Source of the DNA: an uncultured Spirochaetaceae bacterium
GTDB lineage: Bacteria > Spirochaetota > Spirochaetia > Sphaerochaetales > Sphaerochaetaceae
DNA length: 33,541 bases
Assembly: GCA_944392705.1 (NCBI GenBank)
Contig: CALXXO010000008.1
Span: 1 to 33,541, forward strand
Direction of reading: 5' to 3'
Part shown: positions 23,097-30,463 of the stretch, piece after piece
Numbering within the stretch: the first letter of the stretch is position 1
Layout of the letters: every line of letters starts with the position of its first letter
Translations under genes and position numbers: made by a program
The notes under the pieces: model-generated
Databases searched by the model: none
What the model saw: the letters and a program-made list of their open reading frames with translations, nothing else
What the model was told of the DNA's origin: nothing

Positions 23097-23105
23097 TGAT
23101 ACTAT
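23097..23105 (+). promoter_or_regulatory. Extended -10 promoter of the aldolase-transketolase operon, predicted leaderless
   Basis: TGATACTAT (TG at 23097-23098, TACTAT at 23100-23105) ends 6 nt before the ATG at 23112. There is no Shine-Dalgarno. It overlaps the upstream side of the divergent proS promoter. Confidence 0.5.
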
Positions 23106-23111
23106 CTACAT

Positions 23112-23732
23112 ATGTCAATTGAGACCGGTAAAACCGAGGTTGCGGCATTCATGAAGCGATGTTATGACAGAGCTCTCACAACTGCAACAGGCGGGAATAT
23201 AAGTATGCGTTTTGGAGCCGTGATGCTCATAACCCCTTCTGGGAAGGATAAGGCTTCGCTTACAGCTGACGATATTGCTGAAGTCAGGATTTCCGATGGC
23301 AAGAACCTTACACCAGATAAGAAGCTCAGCATCGAGAGCGATATGCACAGGAGAATATACATCTCCAGGCCTGATGTTGGGGCCGTGGTACATTCCCATC
23401 CTACATTCTCGTGTCTGTTTGCCGCGTCGGAGGAGAGCATCAATACAGCCCTCGTAGCTGAGAACTGGTTCCTACTGGATAAGGTCGAAAAGGTGTCGTA
23501 TGCTTTAATGGGTTCTGAAGCATTGGCAGAGTCTGTTGCTGCGGCAGCAGAAACGCACGATGCGTTGCTCCTTGAAAACCATGGAGCATTGGCTGTAGGC
23601 AGGACACTTCTTTCCGCATTCGACAGACTGGAGAGCCTTGAGCAGGCTGCCAAGCTCACATATCTGTCGCATACTGTGAGATGCCGTAGCCTTACTGTGG
23701 AAGAACGGGCAGAGATTGCCCTTATGAGATAG
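23112..23732 (+). CDS. Class II (zinc) aldolase/epimerase family protein
   Basis: This is a 206-residue member of the family that includes L-fuculose-1-phosphate aldolase and L-ribulose-5-phosphate 4-epimerase. Zinc ligands H94 and H96 (HSHP) and H157 (ENHGAL) are present, as are the phosphate-binding TGGNIS (26-31) and TPSGKDK (41-47), and the catalytic-type Glu75 (SIESDMH). The exact substrate cannot be assigned. It is first in an operon with both transketolase halves, which suggests pentose or deoxy-sugar phosphate metabolism; an aldolase yielding dihydroxyacetone phosphate or a pentose 4-epimerase would both make sense. The ATG has no ribosome site and lies 6 nt after an extended -10. Confidence 0.87.
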   Translation: MSIETGKTEVAAFMKRCYDRALTTATGGNISMRFGAVMLITPSGKDKASLTADDIAEVRISDGKNLTPDKKLSIESDMHRRIYISRPDVGAVVHSHPTFSCLFAASEESINTALVAENWFLLDKVEKVSYALMGSEALAESVAAAAETHDALLLENHGALAVGRTLLSAFDRLESLEQAAKLTYLSHTVRCRSLTVEERAEIALMR

Positions 23733-23741
23733 GAGAAAAGT

Positions 23742-24578
23742 ATGGATAAAGCAACCCTTGAGGCCCTGAAAGACCGGGCATTCGAGATAAGATGCAGCAC
23801 AATCCGCGAGATAGCTTCATTCGGTTCGGGGCATATCGGTGGAAGTATGTCGATAGTTGAGATTCTCTCATACCTCTATTACAAGGAGATGGATATAGAT
23901 CCGTCCAATCCTAAGAGGGAGAACAGGGATAGGCTTGTTGTTTCCAAAGGCCATGCTGGTCCTGCTGTCTATGCAACTCTTGCATCGAAGGGGTTCTTCC
24001 CATCGGATTGGCTCTGCACGCTCAACCAGGGTGGAACAAAGCTTCCTTCCCATTGTGATATGACCAAAACTCCCGGCGTGGATTTCACCGGTGGTTCTCT
24101 TGGCCAGGGATTCTCTGCTGCTGTCGGAATAGCGCTTGGACAGAGGGTAAAGAAGCTTGGTGCAAGGACATTTACGATTATCGGGGATGGCGAATCGCAG
24201 GAAGGACAGATTTGGGAAGCTGCTGAAGCTGCTGGTGCATGGAAGCTGGATAATCTTTACGCTTTTCTCGATCTCAACGGTCAGCAGCTAGATGGCTACA
24301 CAAGGGACATAATACCCCAGATCCACATTCCTGAAAGATGGAAGTCGTTCGGCTGGGATGTCCATGTGATAAACGGACATGATTTCTCCGAGATTGAAGA
24401 AGCGATAGAGAGCGCAAAGCGCACGCCAGGGCTTCCCCATATGATTATAATGAACACGATAAAGAGCTATGGTTACATTCCTGGCGAAGGCATAAAGAGC
24501 AATCATTCGATGCCAATTACTCCGGAAGGAGCTGAAGAAGCTATAAAGGCACTGAAGGAAAGGGAGGGAAGAGTATGA
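23742..24578 (+). CDS. Transketolase, N-terminal (thiamine diphosphate-binding) subunit
   Basis: Split transketolase in two polypeptides is common in anaerobes. This 278-residue half carries the pyrophosphate-binding part: SFGSGHIGGSMSIVEIL, SKGHAGPAVYA, GGSLGQGFSAAVGIAL, and the ThDP motif GDGESQEGQIWEA ending in FLDLN. The ATG follows AGGAG, nine bases after the aldolase stop. Its stop overlaps the next start as ATGA, so the two halves are made together. The enzyme would transfer two-carbon ketol units between pentose phosphates and aldoses. Confidence 0.94.
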   Translation: MDKATLEALKDRAFEIRCSTIREIASFGSGHIGGSMSIVEILSYLYYKEMDIDPSNPKRENRDRLVVSKGHAGPAVYATLASKGFFPSDWLCTLNQGGTKLPSHCDMTKTPGVDFTGGSLGQGFSAAVGIALGQRVKKLGARTFTIIGDGESQEGQIWEAAEAAGAWKLDNLYAFLDLNGQQLDGYTRDIIPQIHIPERWKSFGWDVHVINGHDFSEIEEAIESAKRTPGLPHMIIMNTIKSYGYIPGEGIKSNHSMPITPEGAEEAIKALKEREGRV

Positions 24579-25522
24579 AGGATGCACACGTGTTTTCCCA
24601 CTATAAGGAAGCTGTGATTGGAGCTGTTGTCGATCTTGCTGCAGAGCATCCAGAGGTGGTCTTCCTCGATGCTGACCTCTCTTCGTGTATAGGAAGCACA
24701 ACTTTCCAGAAAGCTTACCCTGACAGGTTCTTCAACTGCGGTATCGCAGAAGCGAACATGGTAGGCGTTGCTGCAGGCCTGGCATCGACGGGGCTTGTTC
24801 CTTTCATCCATTCTTTCGGCTGTTTCGCATCCAGGCGCGACTATGACCAGCTTTTCATCTCCGTTGGTTATACCCACCAGACTGTTCATGTAATCGGTTC
24901 AGATCCGGGAATCACGGCGCAGTACAATGGCGGCACACATATGCCTTTCGAGGATATCGCTCTAATGAGACAGATTCCAGGAATGGTAATCGTAGAGCCT
25001 TCTGATGGTCAGTCCTTGTATGAGCTGACACTCCAGGTCTATGAAAATGGTCACTCATCTTACATAAGGACACCACGAAAAGGAATCTGCTTCAGATATT
25101 CCCCCGACGACAAGATAGAGCTCGGAAAGGGCATTGAGCTTGCTAGCGGAGAGGATGTTGCAATCATAGCAACAGGCGCATTGATGGTGGATGCTGCAGT
25201 GGAAGCTGAGAAGATGCTTTCTGCAAAGGGTGTAAAGGCAACTGTCATAGATCTGCATACTATAAGGCCGCTCGATACAGCCCTCATCGAAAAAGTCGCT
25301 TCCCGTACAGGCCATGTCATTGTATGCGAGAATGGCCGCTATGCAGGTGGAATAGGCGAGATGATAGCTGCTCATCTTGCCCAGACAAACCCTGTGAAGA
25401 TGGGCTTTGTAAATGTTGGTGAGAGATTCGGAGAAGTAGGAAACCTCAAATATCTTTCAGACGCTTTCGGCTTTACCGCAGAGAATGTTGCTCAGAAAGC
25501 AGAGGAGCTTATCAGAAGGTGA
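24575..25522 (+). CDS. Transketolase, C-terminal subunit
   Basis: This 315-residue half carries the pyrimidine-binding and C-terminal domains. The conserved acid that activates thiamine is in FNCGIAEANMVGVAAGLA (the Glu of IAEAN). HSFGCFASRRDYDQ, GSDPGITAQYNGGTHMPFEDIALMR and the C-terminal VICENGRYAGGIGEM segment are typical. It starts in the ATGA overlap with the N-terminal half and ends in a GTGA overlap with the next gene. The two halves together give about 593 residues, slightly shorter than fused transketolases. Confidence 0.94.
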   Translation: MKDAHVFSHYKEAVIGAVVDLAAEHPEVVFLDADLSSCIGSTTFQKAYPDRFFNCGIAEANMVGVAAGLASTGLVPFIHSFGCFASRRDYDQLFISVGYTHQTVHVIGSDPGITAQYNGGTHMPFEDIALMRQIPGMVIVEPSDGQSLYELTLQVYENGHSSYIRTPRKGICFRYSPDDKIELGKGIELASGEDVAIIATGALMVDAAVEAEKMLSAKGVKATVIDLHTIRPLDTALIEKVASRTGHVIVCENGRYAGGIGEMIAAHLAQTNPVKMGFVNVGERFGEVGNLKYLSDAFGFTAENVAQKAEELIRR

Positions 25523-26259
25523 GACAGCAGCTTCAGCTGGAGACAATCCCCGTATGGGATGGCGTTAAAGAGGGGAGCGAATGCTTTATATGCTCCCTTA
25601 TGAAGAAGGCGGAGGAGGATGGCGTAAGGTACTACCTCTCCTCTGCTGTTATGACTCCTGAAGTCAGGGTGGAGATGAACAGGCATGGTTTCTGCCCCCA
25701 TCACGCTGCACTTCTTGCAGAGAGCGGCAAACCTCAGTCGCTGGCGCTTGCTATGGATACCTACTACGATGAGAACAAGAAACTCTTTGCTCCTCTCATG
25801 GAGAAAGTCAGAAGTGCTGGCAATGCAAGGAAGGCGGAGAAAGCGGCAAATGAACTCTTCGAAGCCGCTCATGGCAGGGAGAAGGGTTGCCTGATCTGCT
25901 CCAGAATGGAAGAGCGCCTGTTGCGATACTGCTATACAGTCGCTTCGCTCTGGGAATCCGATTCGGACTTCAGGAAAGCCCTGATGGAGTCGAAGGGATT
26001 CTGCCTGCACCACACTGAAGCGCTTGTAAAGACAGCAAAGGAAGCTCTCTCAGGGGACAATCTTGCTGCTTTTATCAAGGATATGATTTCTCTTCTCCAG
26101 ACCAATCTCGACCGTGTTCAGCATGATGACTGGTGGATGACTCAGAAATATAAGAGCGAGAATAAGGACAAGCCATGGAATGGCGCTGAAGATGCCCAGA
26201 AACGCGCAGTCTACAAGCTAATAGGAGAGGGCAGGGTTCTCGATCCTGTCGGGAAGTGA
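25519..26259 (+). CDS. DUF6062-like Cys/His-rich protein of unknown function
   Basis: This is a 246-residue soluble protein starting at a GTG that overlaps the transketolase stop. Two matching halves each have a CxxC followed by a GFCxxH: C-F-I-C with GFCPHH, and C-L-I-C with GFCLHH, likely two zinc or metal sites. The C-terminal block with WWMTQKYKSENKDKPWNGAEDAQKRAV strongly recalls proteins annotated DUF6062 in anaerobic bacteria; that family call is from memory. No enzymatic motif is visible. Being fourth in a transketolase operon it may serve pentose metabolism or simply be co-transcribed. Its TGA is one base from the convergent gene's stop, inside GAAGTGA-T-TCACTTC. Confidence 0.85.
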   Translation: MRQQLQLETIPVWDGVKEGSECFICSLMKKAEEDGVRYYLSSAVMTPEVRVEMNRHGFCPHHAALLAESGKPQSLALAMDTYYDENKKLFAPLMEKVRSAGNARKAEKAANELFEAAHGREKGCLICSRMEERLLRYCYTVASLWESDSDFRKALMESKGFCLHHTEALVKTAKEALSGDNLAAFIKDMISLLQTNLDRVQHDDWWMTQKYKSENKDKPWNGAEDAQKRAVYKLIGEGRVLDPVGK

Positions 26260-26260
26260 T

Positions 26261-26758
26261 TCACTTCTTCCTTCTGTGCAGCGGCAGCAAGAGCTGGCCG
26301 TCGTCCTTCTTCCCCTCGTCGATAGTACACCTTCTCATGACTTCTTCGGAGAAGGTGTTCTTGTCTGCATGGAGATACTCGATATAGCCCTTCTCAATCC
26401 TGTAAATCAGGAATTTCTCTTTGTCGGGAAAGAGGGAGAAAGCCAGTGTAAGAGGAGAGTTCTCCTTTTCGTGGAATGCTATTGCTTTCTTTTTCCTGTC
26501 CTTTGCAAGATATGAAGAAGACCAGAAGAGCGCAAGCAGAGGACCCTCATTGTCCCAGATCAGGATATCTGCCCCCATGATATCCGTGTCGACATGGACT
26601 GTGCTCGGAAAGAAAGGGCGCAGTGCCATTGCAAGGCGCGTCGATGTGCACCCGCGCTTTGGCTTGAGAGCCTTAGGAACGGGGGAATCCTTGAAATAGG
26701 TCTGCATACCCTTCCTGAATGATTCGTAGATATCCAGGATATCTTCTGGCTTCGGCAT
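26261..26758 (-). CDS. Hypothetical protein, about 165 residues, possibly a degenerate PD-(D/E)XK-like fold
   Basis: I do not recognise this family. The protein is soluble and basic, ending in LLLPLHRRKK. A central block HVDTDIMGADILIWDNEGPLL, followed by ALFWSSSYLAKDRKKKAI, resembles the Asp strand and the strand-plus-turn of PD-(D/E)XK nuclease-like proteins, but the Glu-x-Lys is not evident, so any nuclease activity is doubtful. I start it at the ATG at 26758, four bases after the OsmC-family stop, without a ribosome site; translational coupling is likely. A TTG at 26776 would add six residues. It is probably last in the OsmC transcript. Confidence 0.7.
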   Translation of the reverse strand: MPKPEDILDIYESFRKGMQTYFKDSPVPKALKPKRGCTSTRLAMALRPFFPSTVHVDTDIMGADILIWDNEGPLLALFWSSSYLAKDRKKKAIAFHEKENSPLTLAFSLFPDKEKFLIYRIEKGYIEYLHADKNTFSEEVMRRCTIDEGKKDDGQLLLPLHRRKK

Positions 26759-26762
26759 AGTC

Positions 26763-27143
26763 TTATTTATACTCAATCTTCCATTCCATCTCGCTTACAG
26801 CGCTTATTGTTGTGTAAACAGAGCAGGCCTTTGTCGCTTTCTCGACAAGCGATTCAAACTCCTCCTTGTCTTGTGCATCGTGGACTGTTATCAAGAGGGT
26901 TGTTTTCTCCAGTGTGGTCGGAGTTTCGGAGCGCTTGTTGCCTATTACCTCTATATCCACGTTTCCCCATCTGCTCTTGTGTTCCAGCGATAGAATCGTC
27001 AGATAGAAGCATCCTGATAGTGCTCCCAGAAGATATTCATAAGGACCTGTGGAAGCAGTAAAATCGAATTCCTTTCCTAGCGAGTTCTCGAAGTAACGTC
27101 GCTCTGATGTGAAATGTGCTGTTATTGTTCTTATCTGTCCCAT
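26763..27143 (-). CDS. OsmC/Ohr-family protein
   Basis: This is a 126-residue OsmC-fold protein. Members reduce organic hydroperoxides through two cysteines, or have lost that activity. Both family cysteines are present: one in GALSGCFYLTIL and one in ATKACSVYTTIS, which supports peroxidase activity of the YhfA/OsmC type. It is shorter than OsmC or Ohr (about 140). The ATG at 27143 has no ribosome site and lies 6 nt after a TGCTATACT extended -10, so it may be leaderless with its own promoter in the 24-bp gap behind the flavoprotein gene. Confidence 0.88.
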   Translation of the reverse strand: MGQIRTITAHFTSERRYFENSLGKEFDFTASTGPYEYLLGALSGCFYLTILSLEHKSRWGNVDIEVIGNKRSETPTTLEKTTLLITVHDAQDKEEFESLVEKATKACSVYTTISAVSEMEWKIEYK

Positions 27144-27149
27144 ATGAAG

Positions 27150-27158
27150 AGTATAGCA
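27150..27158 (-). promoter_or_regulatory. Extended -10 promoter of the OsmC-family gene, predicted leaderless
   Basis: On the - strand TGC (27158-27156) followed by TATACT (27155-27150) ends 6 nt before the ATG at 27143. No Shine-Dalgarno is present and no good -35. Confidence 0.48.
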
Positions 27159-27167
27159 CAGTGCGCG

Positions 27168-28283
27168 CTATTGCTTCATCGATTTTGCAGCTATCGCAGC
27201 CGTTGCGAAAGCCCAGGTCAGGCTATAGCCCCCGCAGTCAGCATCCACATCGATTATATCTCCGGCAAAGTACAGCCCAGGAACTATTCTCGATTCCATT
27301 GTTGCCGGATTGATTTCATCAGTTGAAACCCCTCCAGCTGTCGACATTGCGCTTGAAGCAATTGGAGCAGCCATGAACTTGTGGCGGGAGAGACACTCTG
27401 TAATGGTGTTCTCCTCTTTCTTTGAGAGATTTGCGGCTTTCCTGTCAGCAAGTTCTCCTATTAGCGCATAGGATAGACGAACGGGAAGTGGCAACGCATT
27501 CTTGACCAGCATCGAGCCCTGGTCTCTCCGGATTGCTTTCATATCGGCATCGGAGAAGGATATTTCAATCTCCTCCTTGCCATTGAGAAGATGGGAGAAA
27601 TTCTCTGCAGCAGGCCCTGATATACCCTTTCTTGTTATGACGGCCATACCGCTGACACATTTTCGTCCTTTCTTTAGCGTGATATAAGTGCTTACGCCTT
27701 CGCTTTCGCCGAGAGATGGGGTAAGGGCAATGGCGGCAAGTGCCGGATGCTGTGGCTTTATGCTATGCCCGAGTTTTCTTGCGATGTGGTATCCCAATCC
27801 ATCGGATCCTGTCTGTGGATAGGCATTGCCGCCTGTTGCGATGAGGATTTTCCTCGCGCTGTATTCGGAGTCTTCCGTCTTTATCTGGAAGTAATCTCCT
27901 CTTCTCTCTACATCGACAACTTTGCCAAGGATTATCTTGGGATTATGCTTCAGAAGCGCTGAAAGGATATCGTGGGAGCTTTCAGTTTCCGGGAATATCT
28001 TCCCGTCCTCGTCCTTCTCTTTGATTCCGAGCTTCCTGAACCTGTTGATTATATCTTCAGGAGTGTGTGAATAAAGAACCTTCCTGATGAAAGGAAGGCT
28101 TCCATGGTAGTGCTCAAGAAGCTCCGGCACAGAGGATGCGTGTGTATAGTTGCAACGTCCACCTCCTGTAAGCAGAAGTTTCCTGCCGCAGCTTTCTCCC
28201 CGCTCTATGACAGCAGCTTCCGGGAGGAGGGAAGAGCAGTAAAGGCCTGCCGCTCCTCCTCCGATAATCAGAAGATCAGTCAT
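27168..28283 (-). CDS. HI0933/YhiN-family NAD(P)/FAD-dependent oxidoreductase
   Basis: This flavoprotein of 371 residues has the N-terminal Rossmann dinucleotide site LLIIGGGAAGLYCS, then the HI0933 hallmark GRKLLLTGGGRCNYT, an ATGGNAYPQTGSDGLGY block, and a C-terminal FAD contact (LYFAGDIIDVDADCGGYSLTWAFATA). The physiological reaction of this family is not established; related folds act in flavin-dependent RNA or cofactor modification. The ATG at 28283 is inside the last codons of aspS (8-bp overlap) and preceded by GGAGG, so it is coupled to aspS. The longer frame starting at a TTG (28298) is not needed. Confidence 0.9.
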   Translation of the reverse strand: MTDLLIIGGGAAGLYCSSLLPEAAVIERGESCGRKLLLTGGGRCNYTHASSVPELLEHYHGSLPFIRKVLYSHTPEDIINRFRKLGIKEKDEDGKIFPETESSHDILSALLKHNPKIILGKVVDVERRGDYFQIKTEDSEYSARKILIATGGNAYPQTGSDGLGYHIARKLGHSIKPQHPALAAIALTPSLGESEGVSTYITLKKGRKCVSGMAVITRKGISGPAAENFSHLLNGKEEIEISFSDADMKAIRRDQGSMLVKNALPLPVRLSYALIGELADRKAANLSKKEENTITECLSRHKFMAAPIASSAMSTAGGVSTDEINPATMESRIVPGLYFAGDIIDVDADCGGYSLTWAFATAAIAAKSMKQ

Positions 28284-30063
28284 TCTCCTCCCTGACAACG
28301 CTCAGGTGAAGTTCCTCAAGCTGCTTCGGGTCGACATATGACGGGCTGTCATCCATCGGCGAGAGCGCTGCTGTATTCTTCGGGAAGGCAATTACTTCCT
28401 TGATTGACTGCTCATTTGCGATAATCATGCAGAGCCTGTCGATGCCCGGTGCGATTCCTCCATGTGGTGGTGGGCTGAAGCGGAATGCATCGAGAAGAAA
28501 TCCGAAACGCTCTTTGGATACATCATCTGGGATGTTGCAGATTCTGAAGATTCTCTTCTGCAGCTCCACATCATGGATTCTTATCGAACCGGAAGCGAGC
28601 TCGTATCCGTTGAGTACCAGATCGTAAAGATCTCCCTTAACTGAACCAGGGTCGGATTCCAGAGTATCAAGATACTCGACCTGCGGCATTGAGAACATAT
28701 GGTGTGCTGCTTCCCAATGTCCTTCATCCTCGTTGTATTCAAAGAGAGGGAAGTCGATAATCCAGCAGAATTCATAGCCAGGTTTGATCAGATTGAGATC
28801 TGCGCCAAGACGTGAGCGCACAGCTCCCATCGACGTGCAGCACTTCTTCCAGTCTTTCTCCGCGATGAGGAGAATCACATCACCGTCTTTTGCGCCAGTT
28901 GCTTCCAGCACTTCGCTTTCCATTCCCTGGAAGAACTTTGAGACGCCCCCTGACACAGTGCCATTCTCACACTTCATCCATGCCAGTCCATGAGCTCCGT
29001 AGATCTTTGCAGCGCTCTCAAGCTCTGCAAGGTACTTCCTCGTATACTCATGTCCCTCTGTTTTCGGAGCAACTATGTATTTCACATAGCCACCTTCCTG
29101 AAGTGTCTCTGTGAATGCCTTGAATGTAGACTTCGAAGCAAAGGCTGAAGCGTCTTTTATTTCCACTCCGAATCTTAGATCCGGTTTATCTGAGCCATAT
29201 GTGTTCATGGCATCGTGGTATGCGATACGGCGGAATTTAGGAGGAAGGTCAATGTTCAGCACTTTCTTGAAAACAGAGCCGAAGAGATCTTCCATGAGGT
29301 TGAGAACATCATCCCTCTTCACATAGCTCATCTCGATATCGAGCTGAGTGAATTCGAGCTGCCTGTCTCCTCTCGGATCCTCATCCCTGTAGCAGCGGGC
29401 AATCTGGAAATACTTGTCGAATCCAGAAACCATCAGAAGCTGCTTGTAAAGCTGTGGCGACTGAGGAAGGGCAAAGAACTTTCCAGGATATATTCTCGAT
29501 GGAACGAGGAAGTCCCTGGCCCCTTCGGGTGTGCTTCTTATAAGGGTAGGTGTTTCTATCTCGAGGAAATCAGTATTGTAGAAATATTCCCTTATAGCGC
29601 GCACGATATCGTGGCGCATCTTTATCCTCTTCTGCATTCCGAAGCATCTGAGATCGAGATAGCGGTACTTGAGTCTCAGGTCCTCTCTGGAATTATTCTC
29701 TTCATCTATCATGAATGGCAGTGTGTCGCATTTGGAGAGAATTTCGATTTTCTCCGCCTTCACTTCAACTTCACCTGTTGCCATTTCTGGATTGATCATC
29801 TCATCTGGACGGCGCCTTACCGTTCCCTTGACGGCGATGCAGTATTCGAGCTTGAGCTCATTTGCCTTTGCCTGCAGGGCTTCATCGGCATCATCATCGA
29901 CCACGACCTGGGTTATTCCGTATCGGTCACGAAGATTGATGAAATGAAGAGCTCCGTGATTCCTGTTTCTGTGCACCCATCCGTTGAGTACTACCGTCTT
30001 TCCTTCATCCGCAGCTCTCAGACTGCCGCAAGTGGCTGTACGCTGCATGAATGCTTCTTCCAT
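28276..30063 (-). CDS. aspS: Aspartyl-tRNA synthetase, bacterial type
   Basis: This class IIb synthetase has 595 residues, similar to E. coli AspRS (590). The N-terminal OB-fold binds the anticodon (LNGWVHRNRNHGALHFINLRD, residues 26-46). Next come motif 1 around IEIETPTLIRSTPEGARDF, motif 2 in FQIARCYRDEDPRGDRQLEFTQ, a bacterial insertion (GAD) domain around 290-410, and motif 3 HGGIAPGIDRLCMI ending near residue 547. I start at the ATG at 30063, which has GGAGG five bases upstream; an in-frame ATG five codons later is an alternative. A GATAAT about 25 nt upstream may be a -10. A hairpin with a T-tract lies in the leader, so expression may be attenuated. Confidence 0.96.
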   Translation of the reverse strand: MEEAFMQRTATCGSLRAADEGKTVVLNGWVHRNRNHGALHFINLRDRYGITQVVVDDDADEALQAKANELKLEYCIAVKGTVRRRPDEMINPEMATGEVEVKAEKIEILSKCDTLPFMIDEENNSREDLRLKYRYLDLRCFGMQKRIKMRHDIVRAIREYFYNTDFLEIETPTLIRSTPEGARDFLVPSRIYPGKFFALPQSPQLYKQLLMVSGFDKYFQIARCYRDEDPRGDRQLEFTQLDIEMSYVKRDDVLNLMEDLFGSVFKKVLNIDLPPKFRRIAYHDAMNTYGSDKPDLRFGVEIKDASAFASKSTFKAFTETLQEGGYVKYIVAPKTEGHEYTRKYLAELESAAKIYGAHGLAWMKCENGTVSGGVSKFFQGMESEVLEATGAKDGDVILLIAEKDWKKCCTSMGAVRSRLGADLNLIKPGYEFCWIIDFPLFEYNEDEGHWEAAHHMFSMPQVEYLDTLESDPGSVKGDLYDLVLNGYELASGSIRIHDVELQKRIFRICNIPDDVSKERFGFLLDAFRFSPPPHGGIAPGIDRLCMIIANEQSIKEVIAFPKNTAALSPMDDSPSYVDPKQLEELHLSVVREEND

Positions 30064-30098
30064 AGATTCCTCCGGATACCGTGGATATTATCATCTCA

Positions 30099-30171
30099 GA
30101 AGACAAAAGAAAAGCGAGCACGCGCTGTTTGTCCGTGGGGGGATCTGAGGTTTTCTGCGTTCATGCTCGCT
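30099..30171 (-). terminator. Large hairpin with T-rich tail upstream of aspS (attenuator, small-RNA end or dispersed repeat)
   Basis: AGCGAGCA (30113-30120) and TGCTCGCT (30164-30171) are perfect inverted copies enclosing 43 nt. Weak pairing (GCG near 30121-30124 with CGC near 30157-30160) extends the stem. On the - strand it is followed directly by TTTTCTTTTG, as in a terminator, 36 nt before the aspS ATG. A 22-codon frame (30164-30096) runs through it but lacks a ribosome site. Confidence 0.45.
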
Positions 30172-30412
30172 GTCTGTAATATCGCATTTTTCTGGCTATT
30201 TGAAAATGAAGATATGATGAATTTTTATACAGTGTTTTGTTAAGGAAATCTCGCTGTGAATGCCTTGAAAGCATTAAACTCTTCCCTTCTGTTATGAAAA
30301 TGCCCCTGTAAACGGCTATTTTTGTTTAGATTCCAAACAATTGTCGTGTATTTTAGGATTCCTCAAAAACAACTTAATAAATATTAAGTACTAATAATTG
30401 TTTAGTTCTATT
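30172..30412. other. AT-rich non-coding part of the aspS-carB gap
   Basis: No gene is supported here. A near palindrome ACTTAATA-AA-TATTAAGT lies at about 30372-30389. AAACAATT and its inverse AATTGTTT flank it at about 30332-30339 and 30396-30403, so the region looks like a protein-binding site or promoter area for - strand transcription toward aspS. A TATAAA on the - strand near 30226-30231 is a weak -10 candidate with no convincing -35. Confidence 0.35.
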
Positions 30413-30446
30413 ACGGAAAGTGGCAACGCATTTTTAACGTTGCCAC
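30413..30446 (-). terminator. Terminator hairpin after carB
   Basis: GTGGCAACG (30420-30428) and CGTTGCCAC (30438-30446) pair perfectly around 9 nt, 17 nt after the carB stop. On the - strand it is followed by TTTCC, a short T-tract, so efficiency may be modest. Confidence 0.65.
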
Positions 30447-30463
30447 TGAGTGAAAGCTGTGTG

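Noticed and set aside
29215-30243. 342-codon + strand frame opposite aspS
   Set aside because: Composition is that of an antisense shadow; the minus strand clearly encodes AspRS with all class II motifs.
30064-30330. T-box riboswitch upstream of aspS
   Set aside because: The conserved T-box antiterminator sequence (GGTGG and ACCGCG) is absent, although a terminator-like hairpin exists.
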